NCBI GenBank assembly: GCA_046050465.1
Contig: JBJOPS010000047.1
Location: 1-64,000, forward strand
Length of the DNA: 64,000 nt
Direction: 5' to 3'
Source of the DNA: Egaibacter sp046050465
Lineage (GTDB): Bacteria; Pseudomonadota; Gammaproteobacteria; Burkholderiales; Burkholderiaceae_C
Position numbers and translations under genes: made by a program. The notes beneath the pieces were generated by a model. That model was given only the letters and a program-made list of their open reading frames with translations. It ran no database searches and had not been told where the DNA came from. This document shows, piece by piece, positions 52,080-60,822 of this stretch (positions within the stretch are counted from its first letter, which is position 1; each line of letters opens with the position of its first letter).

Positions 52080-53380
52080 GGCGAAGTTCCTGCCGAGCGC
52101 TGGTCGGTGATCACATGCATGCCATCCTGCAAATCGCCGCCTGTGATTTCGGTCATGCGGCCGTCGCTGATACCCGGGACCACCGCCATGGCCACAGCAG
52201 CCCCGTCACGTAGCACCCATACCTGCCTGGCCGTGCCGCCTGCGGTTTTCGGCGATGCCGATCGGGGCATCCGGGGCAACAGGCTTCCCACAATGCCACC
52301 ATTGGATTTAGCAACGGTGCTGCCTGTGGCTGCGGGTGTGAAGCGAAGGGCCCTGTTGGGCACCAGCAAAACATGGTTCCGCTCGGTCGAGGTGATGGTG
52401 CTGGACGCGGTCATGCCGGGGCGAAGCGTCATGTCAGCATTGTTGACTGCCATATGGGTGATGTAGGTCACCACGTTATCCGTGGTGGTCGAGCCATATG
52501 CCACACGGGTAATGGTGGCCGGGAATCTGCGGGAAGGGTACGCACTGACGGTAAAGCTTGCCTTCTGCCCCACCTTTACAGAGCCCACATCGGCCTCATC
52601 CACATTGACCTGCAAGCGCAACTTGCTCAAGTCTTCTGCAATCGTGAACAGGGTAACCGCCTGCAGCGAGGCAGCCACAGCGTTGCCGGGATCTACCGAA
52701 CGGGTCAACACCACGCCGTCAATGGGCGAGCGAATAGATGCCTTGGATAAATTGGTGGCATCGGTCGCCGCCGTTGCCTGCGCCTGGGTCACATTGGCAC
52801 GGGCACTGGCTTCCTCTGCCCTGGCGCGCTCCAGTGCGGCCCGGCTTGAGTCCAGCTCGGCTTTGGAAGGAACCTTGCCACCTGACAGGCGTGCAACTTC
52901 TTCCAGACGCGCCAGATTGCCCTGCGCCTCCTTGACAGTGGCTACCGATTGGGCCACCGCTGCGTTGGCGGCGCCCAGCGCCGCGCGCGAGCGTGTCACC
53001 TGGTCATTGAGTTTGGCCGTATCCAGTTCAACCAGCACCTGGTCTTTTTTGACCCGGTCATTCACATCCACCAGCACGCGCAGCACCGTACCCGACAGTT
53101 CGCTGCCAATACTCACCGAGCGGGTGGGCTGCAACGTGCCGTTGGCGGCGACGGTCAGCGTGAGGTTACCTCTGCCAACGGCCTCGGTCACAAAAACAGG
53201 TGCCGCGTTGCTTTTGCTTCGCGCCTGCCAGAAATAAGCACCGGCCCCGGCAACAACCAGCGCTGCCAGCACAGCCCACAAAAAGGTCGTGCGCCACCAC
53301 ACCTTTGGGGGCGCTTCATCGAGCAGGGCCTGCACCGCAGAAGTGGAGGAGCTGGCACCGGGAGCAACTTGGGATGTCAT
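52076..53380 (-). CDS. periplasmic adaptor of a tripartite pump (MacA/HlyD type)
   Basis: Membrane-fusion protein of 434 residues with one N-terminal transmembrane anchor (TTFLWAVLAALVVAGAGAYF) and the rest periplasmic. The biotinyl-lipoyl halves flank a long coiled-coil hairpin (~130-220, rich in Ala, Glu, Lys and Arg), with SIRSPIDGVVLTRSVDPGNA after it. It bridges the inner-membrane MacB-like unit and the NodT-type channel. The ATG at 53380 matches the family; an upstream extension of 34 codons lies in the intergenic region. A poly-Gly/Pro segment near the C-terminus (~380-400) is variable in the family. Confidence 0.9.
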   Translation of the reverse strand: MTSQVAPGASSSTSAVQALLDEAPPKVWWRTTFLWAVLAALVVAGAGAYFWQARSKSNAAPVFVTEAVGRGNLTLTVAANGTLQPTRSVSIGSELSGTVLRVLVDVNDRVKKDQVLVELDTAKLNDQVTRSRAALGAANAAVAQSVATVKEAQGNLARLEEVARLSGGKVPSKAELDSSRAALERARAEEASARANVTQAQATAATDATNLSKASIRSPIDGVVLTRSVDPGNAVAASLQAVTLFTIAEDLSKLRLQVNVDEADVGSVKVGQKASFTVSAYPSRRFPATITRVAYGSTTTDNVVTYITHMAVNNADMTLRPGMTASSTITSTERNHVLLVPNRALRFTPAATGSTVAKSNGGIVGSLLPRMPRSASPKTAGGTARQVWVLRDGAAVAMAVVPGISDGRMTEITGGDLQDGMHVITDQRSAGTSP

Positions 53381-53405
53381 GAAGGGTTCCAGAATCGGGT
53401 TGGGT

Positions 53406-54866
53406 TCAAAGCCAGCCGCCGCCCAGCGCCTTGTACAGGCGCACATGGTCGGTACTGATGTCGGCACGGGCACTGGCCACACTGTCTTGCGCCGTCATCA
53501 GCGTGCGCTGCGTCTGCAGCACGGTCTGAAAATCAATCAGACCACTGACGTAACGCTGTTGCGCCAGCAAGGCGGCATTGCCTGCTGCTGTGGCGGCACC
53601 CTCAAGGTGGATCAAACGTGCGCGATCACCCTTCAGCGCCACCAGCGCGTCCTCCACATCTTTCAAGGCCGTCAGCACGACGGACTGGTATGCGATGCGT
53701 GCCTGCTCCAGCGCGGCCTCCTGGGCCCGCACCTGGGCCTTTGCAGCACCGCCGTCAAGCAGGGGAATGGACACACTACCCAGCAGCGCATTGACCACGG
53801 AGGCACCGTTGGTCAACCCCGCCAGTGTCAGGGCATTGAGGCCCACCGAGCCACTGATGGAGAACCCGGGGTAACGCGCGGCATCCGCCACGGAAACGCG
53901 CGCCAGGGCCGCACTGATTCGATGCTCGGCGGCACGCACGTCGGGGCGCTGGCGCAGGGTTTGCACTGGAATGGCCAAGGCCAGGTGTTCAGCCACCTGG
54001 GGAACCGCTTGCCCCGTGCCCATCAGGGCTTGCAGGGCGTCGGGTGACTGCCCTGTCAGCACGGCCAGGCTATGCCGGGTGGTGGCAATACTGGCTTCCA
54101 GCGCGGGAAGCTGTGCACTGGTCTGCGCGGTGGCCGTGCGCACCTGCTCCACTTCCAGCGACGTGGTCAGCCCGGCCTGGGCCCGCCAATCGGTGATTTG
54201 CAGCGTTTCTTGCTGGCTGGCCAGGTTGCTGGCCGCAATCACCAGCTGAGTCTGTTGGCCACGCAACTGGATATAGGCCAACGCCACTTCAGCGGCCACA
54301 GTCACCTGCACATCCGCCAGCGACGCTTCGGCGGCCTGGGCATCTGCTTGCGTCGCCCCCAGCGCACTGCGTTTGCCCCCGAATACATCGGGCTCCCAAC
54401 TGGCATCCAGACCAGCCCGCAAGCTGTTGGTGGCAGGGTTGCCATTCGCCTGGCTGCGCTGCGCCGAGGCAGCGCCCGAAACACCGGGCAACATGCCCGC
54501 TGTTTTGACGTCGCGCAACGCCCGTGATTGCAGCAATGCCGATTGCGCAGACCGGATGCTGGTGTTGGCCCGCAACGCTTGCTCAACAAGGGTAGTGAGC
54601 TGCAGGTCATTAAAGCGCTGCCACCATTGGGCCAGTGAAGCCGGTGTCTGCCCGGATAAACCCGGCGCTGAGCCAGACGCGGAGGTAGACCAGACAGCCG
54701 GTACCGGCGCTTGCGGCAGCACCAGTTCCTTCGGTGGCATTGTGGTGCAGCCTGACACGGCCGCGGCAACCAGCACCGACAGCAAAGACCTCCGCCAATG
54801 CACGGGGCCCCTGCGGGCAACACCTTGCACGAAAAAATCAGACTGAACGTATCGTTTTGGGGTCAT
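53406..54866 (-). CDS. outer-membrane efflux lipoprotein, NodT/TolC family
   Basis: Outer-membrane channel protein of 486 residues. A lipoprotein signal ends in the lipobox AVSGC (Cys ~40). Two OEP repeats with long coiled-coil helices follow, including SIRSAQSALLQSRALRDVKT and TSLEVEQVRTATAQTSAQLP; DVRAAEHRISAALARVSVADA is a conserved NodT block. First gene of the operon NodT-MacA-MacB ATPase-permease; the adaptor begins 25 bp later. No ribosome site is clear before the ATG at 54866. The exported substrate is unknown. Confidence 0.92.
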   Translation of the reverse strand: MTPKRYVQSDFFVQGVARRGPVHWRRSLLSVLVAAAVSGCTTMPPKELVLPQAPVPAVWSTSASGSAPGLSGQTPASLAQWWQRFNDLQLTTLVEQALRANTSIRSAQSALLQSRALRDVKTAGMLPGVSGAASAQRSQANGNPATNSLRAGLDASWEPDVFGGKRSALGATQADAQAAEASLADVQVTVAAEVALAYIQLRGQQTQLVIAASNLASQQETLQITDWRAQAGLTTSLEVEQVRTATAQTSAQLPALEASIATTRHSLAVLTGQSPDALQALMGTGQAVPQVAEHLALAIPVQTLRQRPDVRAAEHRISAALARVSVADAARYPGFSISGSVGLNALTLAGLTNGASVVNALLGSVSIPLLDGGAAKAQVRAQEAALEQARIAYQSVVLTALKDVEDALVALKGDRARLIHLEGAATAAGNAALLAQQRYVSGLIDFQTVLQTQRTLMTAQDSVASARADISTDHVRLYKALGGGWL

Positions 54867-55005
54867 CAGATCACATCACAAGGAGAATTTCATTGTGGCG
54901 CAACCGTATGTCGCCTGGATTGATTTGGGTTAAGTCTTGTAAAGCAGCCTTTGAGCGACCCCGTACCAGTCAGAAAATATTCGACGGAGATGCCCGCCGG
55001 GAACA

Positions 55006-55452
55006 CTAGCCTGGAATATCCGGCTCAACCAGATTGGCCAGCTGCACGAGAGACTCCTGCCAGCCCAGGTAACACATCTCCACGGGGATGACCTCCGGTA
55101 TGCCCTGCTGGACAATGCTCACCCCTGTTCCACAGGAGACCGGCTTCAGCGACACGGATACCTGCATCTCGCCGGGCAGGTTCGGGTCGTCAAACTTGTC
55201 GGTGTATCGCAGCAGCTGGCCGGGCACCAGCTCCAGATACTCGCCGCCGAAGGAATGCCCGTTGCCGGTGGAGAAGTTTTCGAAAGACATTTTGAAAGTG
55301 CCCCCGACCCGGGCGTCCATGTGGTGCACCTTGCATGTGAACCCGAAGGGCGCAAGCCACTTGGCCAGGGCCGCCGCGTCCAGAAATGCGCGATAAACCT
55401 TCTCAGGCTGGGTGCGCAGCACACGGTGAAGTTCGACAGTTCCTGTTGGCAT
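55006..55452 (-). CDS. SRPBCC (AHSA1-like) domain protein
   Basis: Cytoplasmic START/Bet v1-fold protein of 148 residues. RVLRTQPEKVYRAFLDAAAL, KWLAPFGFTCKVHHMD and GGTFKMSFENFSTG are the conserved strands of the AHSA1/YdhR-type group, and CYLGWQESLVQLANLVEP is the C-terminal helix. Such proteins bind small hydrophobic ligands; no specific function can be read. It lies alone between the NodT and MATE genes, with a dispersed repeat upstream. Confidence 0.85.
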   Translation of the reverse strand: MPTGTVELHRVLRTQPEKVYRAFLDAAALAKWLAPFGFTCKVHHMDARVGGTFKMSFENFSTGNGHSFGGEYLELVPGQLLRYTDKFDDPNLPGEMQVSVSLKPVSCGTGVSIVQQGIPEVIPVEMCYLGWQESLVQLANLVEPDIPG

Positions 55453-55547
55453 GGTTCGATTTCCTTTCTGGGGAATAGGCGGATAGTAGCCAGGTGCATT
55501 CTATTGTTCAGGTGGCCCGGGAGAGAAAATAGAGCCATTTCAGGTAT

Positions 55548-55604
55548 CAAATTGGCCCTGACCCCTTTATAAATATATGCTAATAGCTATTAATATGATA
55601 GCAA
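55548..55604. repeat. 57 bp dispersed repeat, copy 3
   Basis: CAAATTGGCCCTGACCCC at the left end, then AT-rich sequence and TAGCTATTAATATGATAGCA at the right end. Same order as copies at 15011 and 42385, one base shorter. It lies in the 215 bp gap upstream of the SRPBCC gene and downstream of the MATE gene. Confidence 0.78.
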
Positions 55605-55667
55605 TAGGGCTTGTTAAAAAGTGTCGTCTTTTGATTCAGTAGTATCCCAACAGAATGCAGCACTACA

Positions 55668-57170
55668 CTAGCGGCCGGGCTGGGCTGTGCCAGGTATCGT
55701 GCGAGTGGCAGCCACGGCGCGCTGGCGCGACAGCGAATTCAGCAACCCGGCGAGCCCCAGCGCCGCGATGGTGAGCCCAACATTCAGCGCAATCCAGAAC
55801 CCCTGCGCAGCCATCGGCTCCACCGGTCGCCAAGGCAGCCACACAGGTGCGAGCCCCAGCACGCAACCCAGCGGCAGCGATAAGCCCCAGAACGCCGCCA
55901 GGTGAATGATCATCGGCGGGCGGGTCACCTTGTAGGCGCGGATGGCGCAACTGGCGGATACCTGAGTGGCGTCGGACAACTGAAACAGCGCTGCGAACAC
56001 CAGCAACTGTGCTGCCAGTGCCGCCACGCCCACATCCTTGGTATAGGCCCAGGCGATCTCGGTGTTGAATACCGCAATCAGGCTGGCCGACACCACCGCC
56101 ACACCCAGCGCCATGCCCACGCCCACGCAGGAGCGAAAGCGCGCTGCAACCGGGTCGCCGGCGCCCAGCGCCTGACCTACGCGGGTCAGCAGCGCCACAC
56201 CCAGACTCATGGGCACCATGAATACCAGCGACGCAAAGTTCAGCGCAATGTGGTGCGCCGCCACCTGCGTCGTGCCAAACCCGGCCACCAGCAGAGCGAT
56301 CAGGCTAAACGCGCTGGTTTCAGCAAAATAGGTAATGCCAATGGGCACACCGATCTTGAGCAGCCCCCTGATGACTGGCCAGTTGGGTCCCCGGGATTCA
56401 AACGTAGTGATCGGGGCCTGATGAAACGCAAACGGCCGGGTCTGCGCATACGCCTGGGAACGGTGTATCCACCAGCAGATGGCGATGAGGTCAAACCATA
56501 CACACAGCAGCGTGGCCCAGGCACAGCCCAGTCCGCCCAAACGGGGAAAACCCAGGTTGCCAAACACCAGCAGCCAGTTGACCAGCGCATTGAGCGTCAG
56601 CGCGAGCAGGGCAATCACCATCATTGGTTTGGTCTGGTTCAAGCTGGCGCTGTAGCCGTACAACACGCGATAACAGCAAAAAGCGGGCAATCCAAAACTG
56701 ATAACCAGCACGAAATCTCTGGCCAGCGCGCGCACCACCGGCTCAATAGCCAGATGGTCAAAAATAAGCGCGGCCCCGTTGGCTACCCCCATCGCCAACA
56801 ACCCCACACCCAGCGCTTTCCACAGCGCCTGGCGCACCACATTGGCAATCGCACCAAACTCTTTAGCGCCCACGTGCTGCGACACGATGGGGTTCACCGA
56901 CATCAGCACCCCCATCAGCGTGATGATGACAATGTGCCAGATGGACACACCCAGCGACACACCCGCCAGATCCTGCGCAGACGCATGGCCAGCCATGGCT
57001 ACATCCACCACCGACATGCCCACTGTTGCGACCTGCCCGATCAGGATAGGCCAGGCCAGCAACCACAGGGCAGAGGCTTCGGTTTTGACCACGGGAGAGC
57101 AGAGATGGCGCAACACTCGTGCACCACCTTCCCAATTCCTTTTATGATGTTCAGACGAATTTGCATCCAT
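55668..57170 (-). CDS. MATE-family multidrug efflux pump (NorM-like)
   Basis: Inner-membrane cation-coupled exporter of 500 residues with about twelve helices in two MatE halves. LLAWPILIGQVATVGMSVVD, then VNPIVSQHVGAKE in the first half and NFASLVFMVPMSLGVALLTR in the second mark the family; Asp41-like VVDVAMAGHAS is kept. Transcribed alone, divergent from the amidotransferase gene (34 bp). NorM relatives export cationic dyes and fluoroquinolones; the substrate here is not known. Confidence 0.92.
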   Translation of the reverse strand: MDANSSEHHKRNWEGGARVLRHLCSPVVKTEASALWLLAWPILIGQVATVGMSVVDVAMAGHASAQDLAGVSLGVSIWHIVIITLMGVLMSVNPIVSQHVGAKEFGAIANVVRQALWKALGVGLLAMGVANGAALIFDHLAIEPVVRALARDFVLVISFGLPAFCCYRVLYGYSASLNQTKPMMVIALLALTLNALVNWLLVFGNLGFPRLGGLGCAWATLLCVWFDLIAICWWIHRSQAYAQTRPFAFHQAPITTFESRGPNWPVIRGLLKIGVPIGITYFAETSAFSLIALLVAGFGTTQVAAHHIALNFASLVFMVPMSLGVALLTRVGQALGAGDPVAARFRSCVGVGMALGVAVVSASLIAVFNTEIAWAYTKDVGVAALAAQLLVFAALFQLSDATQVSASCAIRAYKVTRPPMIIHLAAFWGLSLPLGCVLGLAPVWLPWRPVEPMAAQGFWIALNVGLTIAALGLAGLLNSLSRQRAVAATRTIPGTAQPGR

Positions 57171-57204
57171 ACCAATAGCCTACCATCGACATTGAACCAG
57201 TACC

Positions 57205-58029
57205 ATGTGTCAGCTTCTCGGCATGAACAGTCGACTGCCCGCCAGTCTTACCCTGAGTTTCACCGGCTTTTCTCAGCGCGGCGGTTGCACCGACCACCAT
57301 GCAGACGGCTGGGGGATTGCATTTTTCGAGAGCAAAGGCACATCGCCCGGCAAAGGCATTCGTTACTTTGTAGACAAGGAAAGTGCGTCCACGTCGCCCA
57401 TTGCCAAGATGCTGCGTACCTTTCCCATCAAGAGCCACAACGTCGTTGCCCATGTGCGCAAGGCAACGGTGGGCGCCGTAACGCTGGAAAACAGCCATCC
57501 GTTTGTGCGTGAGTTGTGGGGCCGCTACTGGGTGTTTGCCCACAATGGGGATCTGAAGGACTTTGCGCCCAACCTGCATGGCGCCTTCAAGCCAGTGGGC
57601 GACACCGATAGCGAAACTGCTTTTTGCTGGCTCATGCAGGAGCTGTCCAAATCCCACGCAGGTGTACCCAGCGTGGAAGAGCTCTCGCTGACGCTGACTG
57701 ATCTGGTGCCAAAAATTGCCCGCCACGGCACGTTCAACTTCCTGCTCAGCAACGGTCAGGCGCTGTGGACACACGCCAGTACCAAGCTTTTTTACATCGT
57801 ACGCGAATACCCGTTTGCAGAAGTTCAGCTCAAAGACGAAGACGTGAGGGTTGATCTGGCCGAACTCAATGGCCCCGATGACCGGCTGGCCATTGTGGTC
57901 ACGGAACCATTGACGACAAATGAGACCTGGACGCCTCTGGTGTGCGGCGAATTAATGACATTTGTGGATGGCAGCCCCCTGTCAATCACCAGAGCGGCTG
58001 TCATGAACAATACGGCAACCGCCGTTTAA
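57205..58029 (+). CDS. class II glutamine amidotransferase (YafJ-like)
   Basis: Protein of 274 residues with an N-terminal-nucleophile glutaminase fold. Cys2 (MCQLLGMNSRLP) is the nucleophile once Met1 is removed. HADGWGIAFFE, VVAHVRKATVG and FAHNGDLKDF form the glutamine site, and DTDSETAFCWLMQEL follows. No synthase domain is attached, as in YafJ/DUG3. A general glutamine- or gamma-glutamyl-amide hydrolase is likely. Convergent with the small secreted protein gene. Confidence 0.92.
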   Translation: MCQLLGMNSRLPASLTLSFTGFSQRGGCTDHHADGWGIAFFESKGTSPGKGIRYFVDKESASTSPIAKMLRTFPIKSHNVVAHVRKATVGAVTLENSHPFVRELWGRYWVFAHNGDLKDFAPNLHGAFKPVGDTDSETAFCWLMQELSKSHAGVPSVEELSLTLTDLVPKIARHGTFNFLLSNGQALWTHASTKLFYIVREYPFAEVQLKDEDVRVDLAELNGPDDRLAIVVTEPLTTNETWTPLVCGELMTFVDGSPLSITRAAVMNNTATAV

Positions 58030-58038
58030 AGTAGTCGC

Positions 58039-58611
58039 TCAGGGTTTGCAGCCCAGGGCACCTTTTTTGCTGTTTTCAGAATAGGTCAAATCTCCGGGGC
58101 ATTGAGGTTTCTTCTCAGGCGTGGGGGTTCCGGCTTTGGCGGTGCAGCCATAAGCGCCGGTTTTCTTGTTGACACTCTTTGCATCCAGCTTCCAGCCATC
58201 AGGGCAGGTAGGGCCGCTTTTCATCGGCGCAGAAGCAGCCCCGACGGGTACAGCAACCACTGGAGCCACCTTGTAGGCAGCTGTGATGTTCTTGCCCCCG
58301 CATTTCAGGTGAGTCCCTACGCGCTTGGGTTCAACCATAACCTGATAGTCCCCCCCCTTGACATAAGTGTGTGAGGCCTTGTAGGGGATTGCATCCTTAT
58401 TGGTCACCTTGATTTCCTGGGTTGCACCATCGCCCCAATGAACCTTCAATCCACAATTGGCATTGTTTTCGACTTGCAACGTGATGACCGCGGTCACGCT
58501 CTGCGCAGCGATGCCCTGAACCGGCTCCAGTTTCAGGTCCGTAAGTGTCTGGGCAAACAAACTGACTGATACCGACGCCGTGAGCGTCACGGCTGCAAAC
58601 AATGTCTTCAT
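58039..58611 (-). CDS. secreted hypothetical protein with two C-terminal Cys repeats
   Basis: Protein of 190 residues of unknown function. A Sec signal MKTLFAAVTLTASVSVSLFA with cleavage near AQT opens it, then an Ig/PKD-like part (~25-110, with VHWGDGATQEI). The tail holds two similar units, CPDGWKLDAKS..KTGAYGC and CPGDLTYSENS..KGALGC, each with a Cys pair that could form a disulfide, separated by a Pro/Thr/Lys linker. It lies between the amidotransferase and gshB genes. Periplasmic location is inferred from the leader. Confidence 0.75.
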   Translation of the reverse strand: MKTLFAAVTLTASVSVSLFAQTLTDLKLEPVQGIAAQSVTAVITLQVENNANCGLKVHWGDGATQEIKVTNKDAIPYKASHTYVKGGDYQVMVEPKRVGTHLKCGGKNITAAYKVAPVVAVPVGAASAPMKSGPTCPDGWKLDAKSVNKKTGAYGCTAKAGTPTPEKKPQCPGDLTYSENSKKGALGCKP

Positions 58612-58647
58612 GAAATTCCTTATAGGTAAGTGAAACTAAGGCTGCCG

Positions 58648-59601
58648 TTATACATCAGCTTCAAGAGCATCCACAAACATGGCAGCAACATCAAATCCGG
58701 TTTGGTTGTAAATTTCCTGAAAGCAGGTCGGGCTGGTGACATTGATTTCAGTAACGCAATCGCCAATCACGTCCACTCCGGCCAGCAACAGGCCGCGCGC
58801 CATCAGAATCGGGCCAAGTGCCTCACCGATTTCACGGTCCCGCGTCGACAGCGGCTGGGCCACACCCTTACCGCCTGCCGCGAGGTTGCCGCGCACTTCC
58901 CCGCCTTGTGGAATACGCGCCAGGCAAAACGGCACCGGTTTGCCCCCAATCACCAGCACCCGTTTGTCACCCAGCGCAATCTCGGGCAGAAATTTCTGCA
59001 CCATCACCGACTCGGCGCCATTGCGGTTAAGCGTCTCGATGATGGAGCCCAGGTTCAACCCGTCCTCCTTCACCCGGAAAATGCCGGTTCCGCCCATGCC
59101 GTTCAGCGGCTTGAGGATGATGTCCTTGTGCTCGGCATGGAAGCGCTTGATGTCGCCTGCATCGCGCGTGACCAGCGTGGGGCCGATGAATTGCGGAAAC
59201 TCCATGATCGCGAGTTTTTCGGGGTGATCGCGCAGCGCCCGGGGCTTGTTGAACACTTTCGCGCCCTCACGCTCCGCCTGCTCCAGCAAATGGGTGGCGT
59301 AGAAATATTCGGAATCAAACGGCGGGTCCTTGCGCATGATGACGGCACCAAAGTCCCGCAACGCCTGCGCACGCCCCTGCGGATGCGCCGGTGAAACCCT
59401 GAACCAGTGCTCCGGCTCACCCGTCAACGTGATGTCGCGCACCTGGGCTGTCACCACCCCGCCGCGTTGCCACATCATGCCCTGCGGTTCGCAGGCCACC
59501 AGCGTGTGCCCGCGGCGCTGGAGCTCGCGCATCATGGCGAAGGTGCTGTCTTTGTAGATCTTGAAAGATTCCAGCGGATCGGCAACAAAAAGAACGTTCA
59601 T
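58648..59601 (-). CDS. gshB: glutathione synthetase
   Basis: ATP-grasp ligase of 317 residues joining gamma-glutamylcysteine and glycine. MNVLFVADPLESFKIYKDST at the start, RKDPPFDSEYFYATHLLE in the middle, and the ATP loop LKPLNGMGGTGIFRV are diagnostic. ITEINVTSPTCFQEIYNQTG closes the active site. The start at 59601 follows the family N-terminus; the upstream open frame lies in benE. It starts 1 bp after the benE stop (TGATATG). The partner gshA is at the right edge, separated by benE and kup. Confidence 0.96.
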   Translation of the reverse strand: MNVLFVADPLESFKIYKDSTFAMMRELQRRGHTLVACEPQGMMWQRGGVVTAQVRDITLTGEPEHWFRVSPAHPQGRAQALRDFGAVIMRKDPPFDSEYFYATHLLEQAEREGAKVFNKPRALRDHPEKLAIMEFPQFIGPTLVTRDAGDIKRFHAEHKDIILKPLNGMGGTGIFRVKEDGLNLGSIIETLNRNGAESVMVQKFLPEIALGDKRVLVIGGKPVPFCLARIPQGGEVRGNLAAGGKGVAQPLSTRDREIGEALGPILMARGLLLAGVDVIGDCVTEINVTSPTCFQEIYNQTGFDVAAMFVDALEADV

Positions 59602-59602
59602 A

Positions 59603-60805
59603 TCAACGCGCACGCCCAAACTGTTGAATAACCAGCGCAGCAGCACCCGCCACCACACCCCAGAAAGCCGAACCCACCCCGGCAATCACCACGCCGCTGA
59701 GCGTCACCAGAAACGTGATGAGCGCCGCCTCACGGTGCGACTCTTCCCGCACCGCCGATGCCAGGCCCGAGCCAATGGTGCCCAGCAAGGCCAGCCCGGC
59801 GATGGCCGCCACCAGCTCCTTGGGAAACGCCGTCAGCAAGCCCGTGATGGCTGCGCCAAAAATGCCAATGACCACATAAATCGCCCCGCACGACACGGCC
59901 GCGGTGTAACGCCGGTCGCGGTCCTCATGGGCTTCGGGGCCCATGCAGATGGCCGCAGTGATGGCGCTCAGGTTCAGCGCGAACGCGCCAAACGGCGCCA
60001 GTACCAGCGTGGCCAGGCCGGTGAGTGTGATGATTTTTGAAATGGGAATACCGTCTTTGCCACCTGCCTGGCTGCCGTAGCCCGCCGCCTGAATGGCCGC
60101 TACACCGGGCAGGTTTTGCGACGCCATGGTCACTACAAACAACGGGATCGCCAGACTGACAATGGCGCCCCAATGGAACACCGGGGCTGTAAATACCGGA
60201 ATTGCAAGACTAAATCCGATGTCAGCCCCCGTCAATTGTGCGCGGGTAGCTACAAAAATAATAGCGACTGCCAGTGTGATGACCACCGCATAACGTGGCA
60301 GCAACCGCTTGCCCAGCAGGTAGCTGCCCAGCATAAGAAGCACCAGCGGCAAGGCGGTTTGTGCGGCGGTGAAGGCCTGCAGGCCAAAACGCGCCAACAC
60401 CCCGGCCAGCAGGGCCGATGCAATGGCCACCGGGATGCGGTTCATGAGTTTTTCAAACCACCCCGTCACCCCGAACAGGGTGATCAGCGCAGCGCTGGCC
60501 ATGAATGCGCCCACGGCTTCAGCCATCGTGAAACCACCGGCCAGCCCTGCCGTGGCCAGCACAGCCGCACCGGGCGTGCTCCAGGCCACCATGACCGGCT
60601 TGCGCAGCCACAGCGAGGGAATCAGCGAGCACAAGCCCATACCCAAACCCAGCGCCCACATCCAGGAAGCGATCTGTTCGGGGGTGGCATTAAACGCCAG
60701 CGCAGCCTGAAACACGATGGCCACCGAACTGGTGAAGCCAACCAGCACCGCAACAAAACCTGCCGTGAACGCCGAAAACGAAAGGTCCCTGAAAAAATAC
60801 ATCAC
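59603..60805 (-). CDS. benzoate/proton symporter, BenE family
   Basis: Inner-membrane carrier of 400 residues, about twelve helices. MMYFFRDLSFSAFTAGFVAV starts it and PVFHWGAIVSLAIPLFVVTM with MASQNLPGVAA is the BenE hallmark. It may import benzoate or a related aromatic acid; salicylate would suit the hydroxylase at the other end of the window. Within the coding sequence (60222-60267) lies a segment matching the dispersed repeat family, read in frame. Coupled with gshB downstream. Confidence 0.88.
   Translation of the reverse strand: MMYFFRDLSFSAFTAGFVAVLVGFTSSVAIVFQAALAFNATPEQIASWMWALGLGMGLCSLIPSLWLRKPVMVAWSTPGAAVLATAGLAGGFTMAEAVGAFMASAALITLFGVTGWFEKLMNRIPVAIASALLAGVLARFGLQAFTAAQTALPLVLLMLGSYLLGKRLLPRYAVVITLAVAIIFVATRAQLTGADIGFSLAIPVFTAPVFHWGAIVSLAIPLFVVTMASQNLPGVAAIQAAGYGSQAGGKDGIPISKIITLTGLATLVLAPFGAFALNLSAITAAICMGPEAHEDRDRRYTAAVSCGAIYVVIGIFGAAITGLLTAFPKELVAAIAGLALLGTIGSGLASAVREESHREAALITFLVTLSGVVIAGVGSAFWGVVAGAAALVIQQFGRAR
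60222..60267. repeat. repeat-family segment inside the BenE-like gene
   Basis: TCAGCCCCCGTCAATTGTGC followed by GGGTAGCTACAAAAATAATA and GCGAC. It aligns with the middle and right part of copy 2 (AGCCCCCGTAGAATATGCGC, GTAGCTATTGAATATATAGC). The gene frame stays open, so the segment is translated within a transmembrane region. Confidence 0.5.
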
Positions 60806-60822
60806 GAGCGGCTGGTATGTGG

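Noticed and set aside
54895..54933. 13-codon plus-strand frame with AAGGAG and GTG start
   Set aside because: The ribosome site is good, but the peptide MAQPYVAWIDLG is too short to judge and no promoter or downstream plus-strand gene goes with it.
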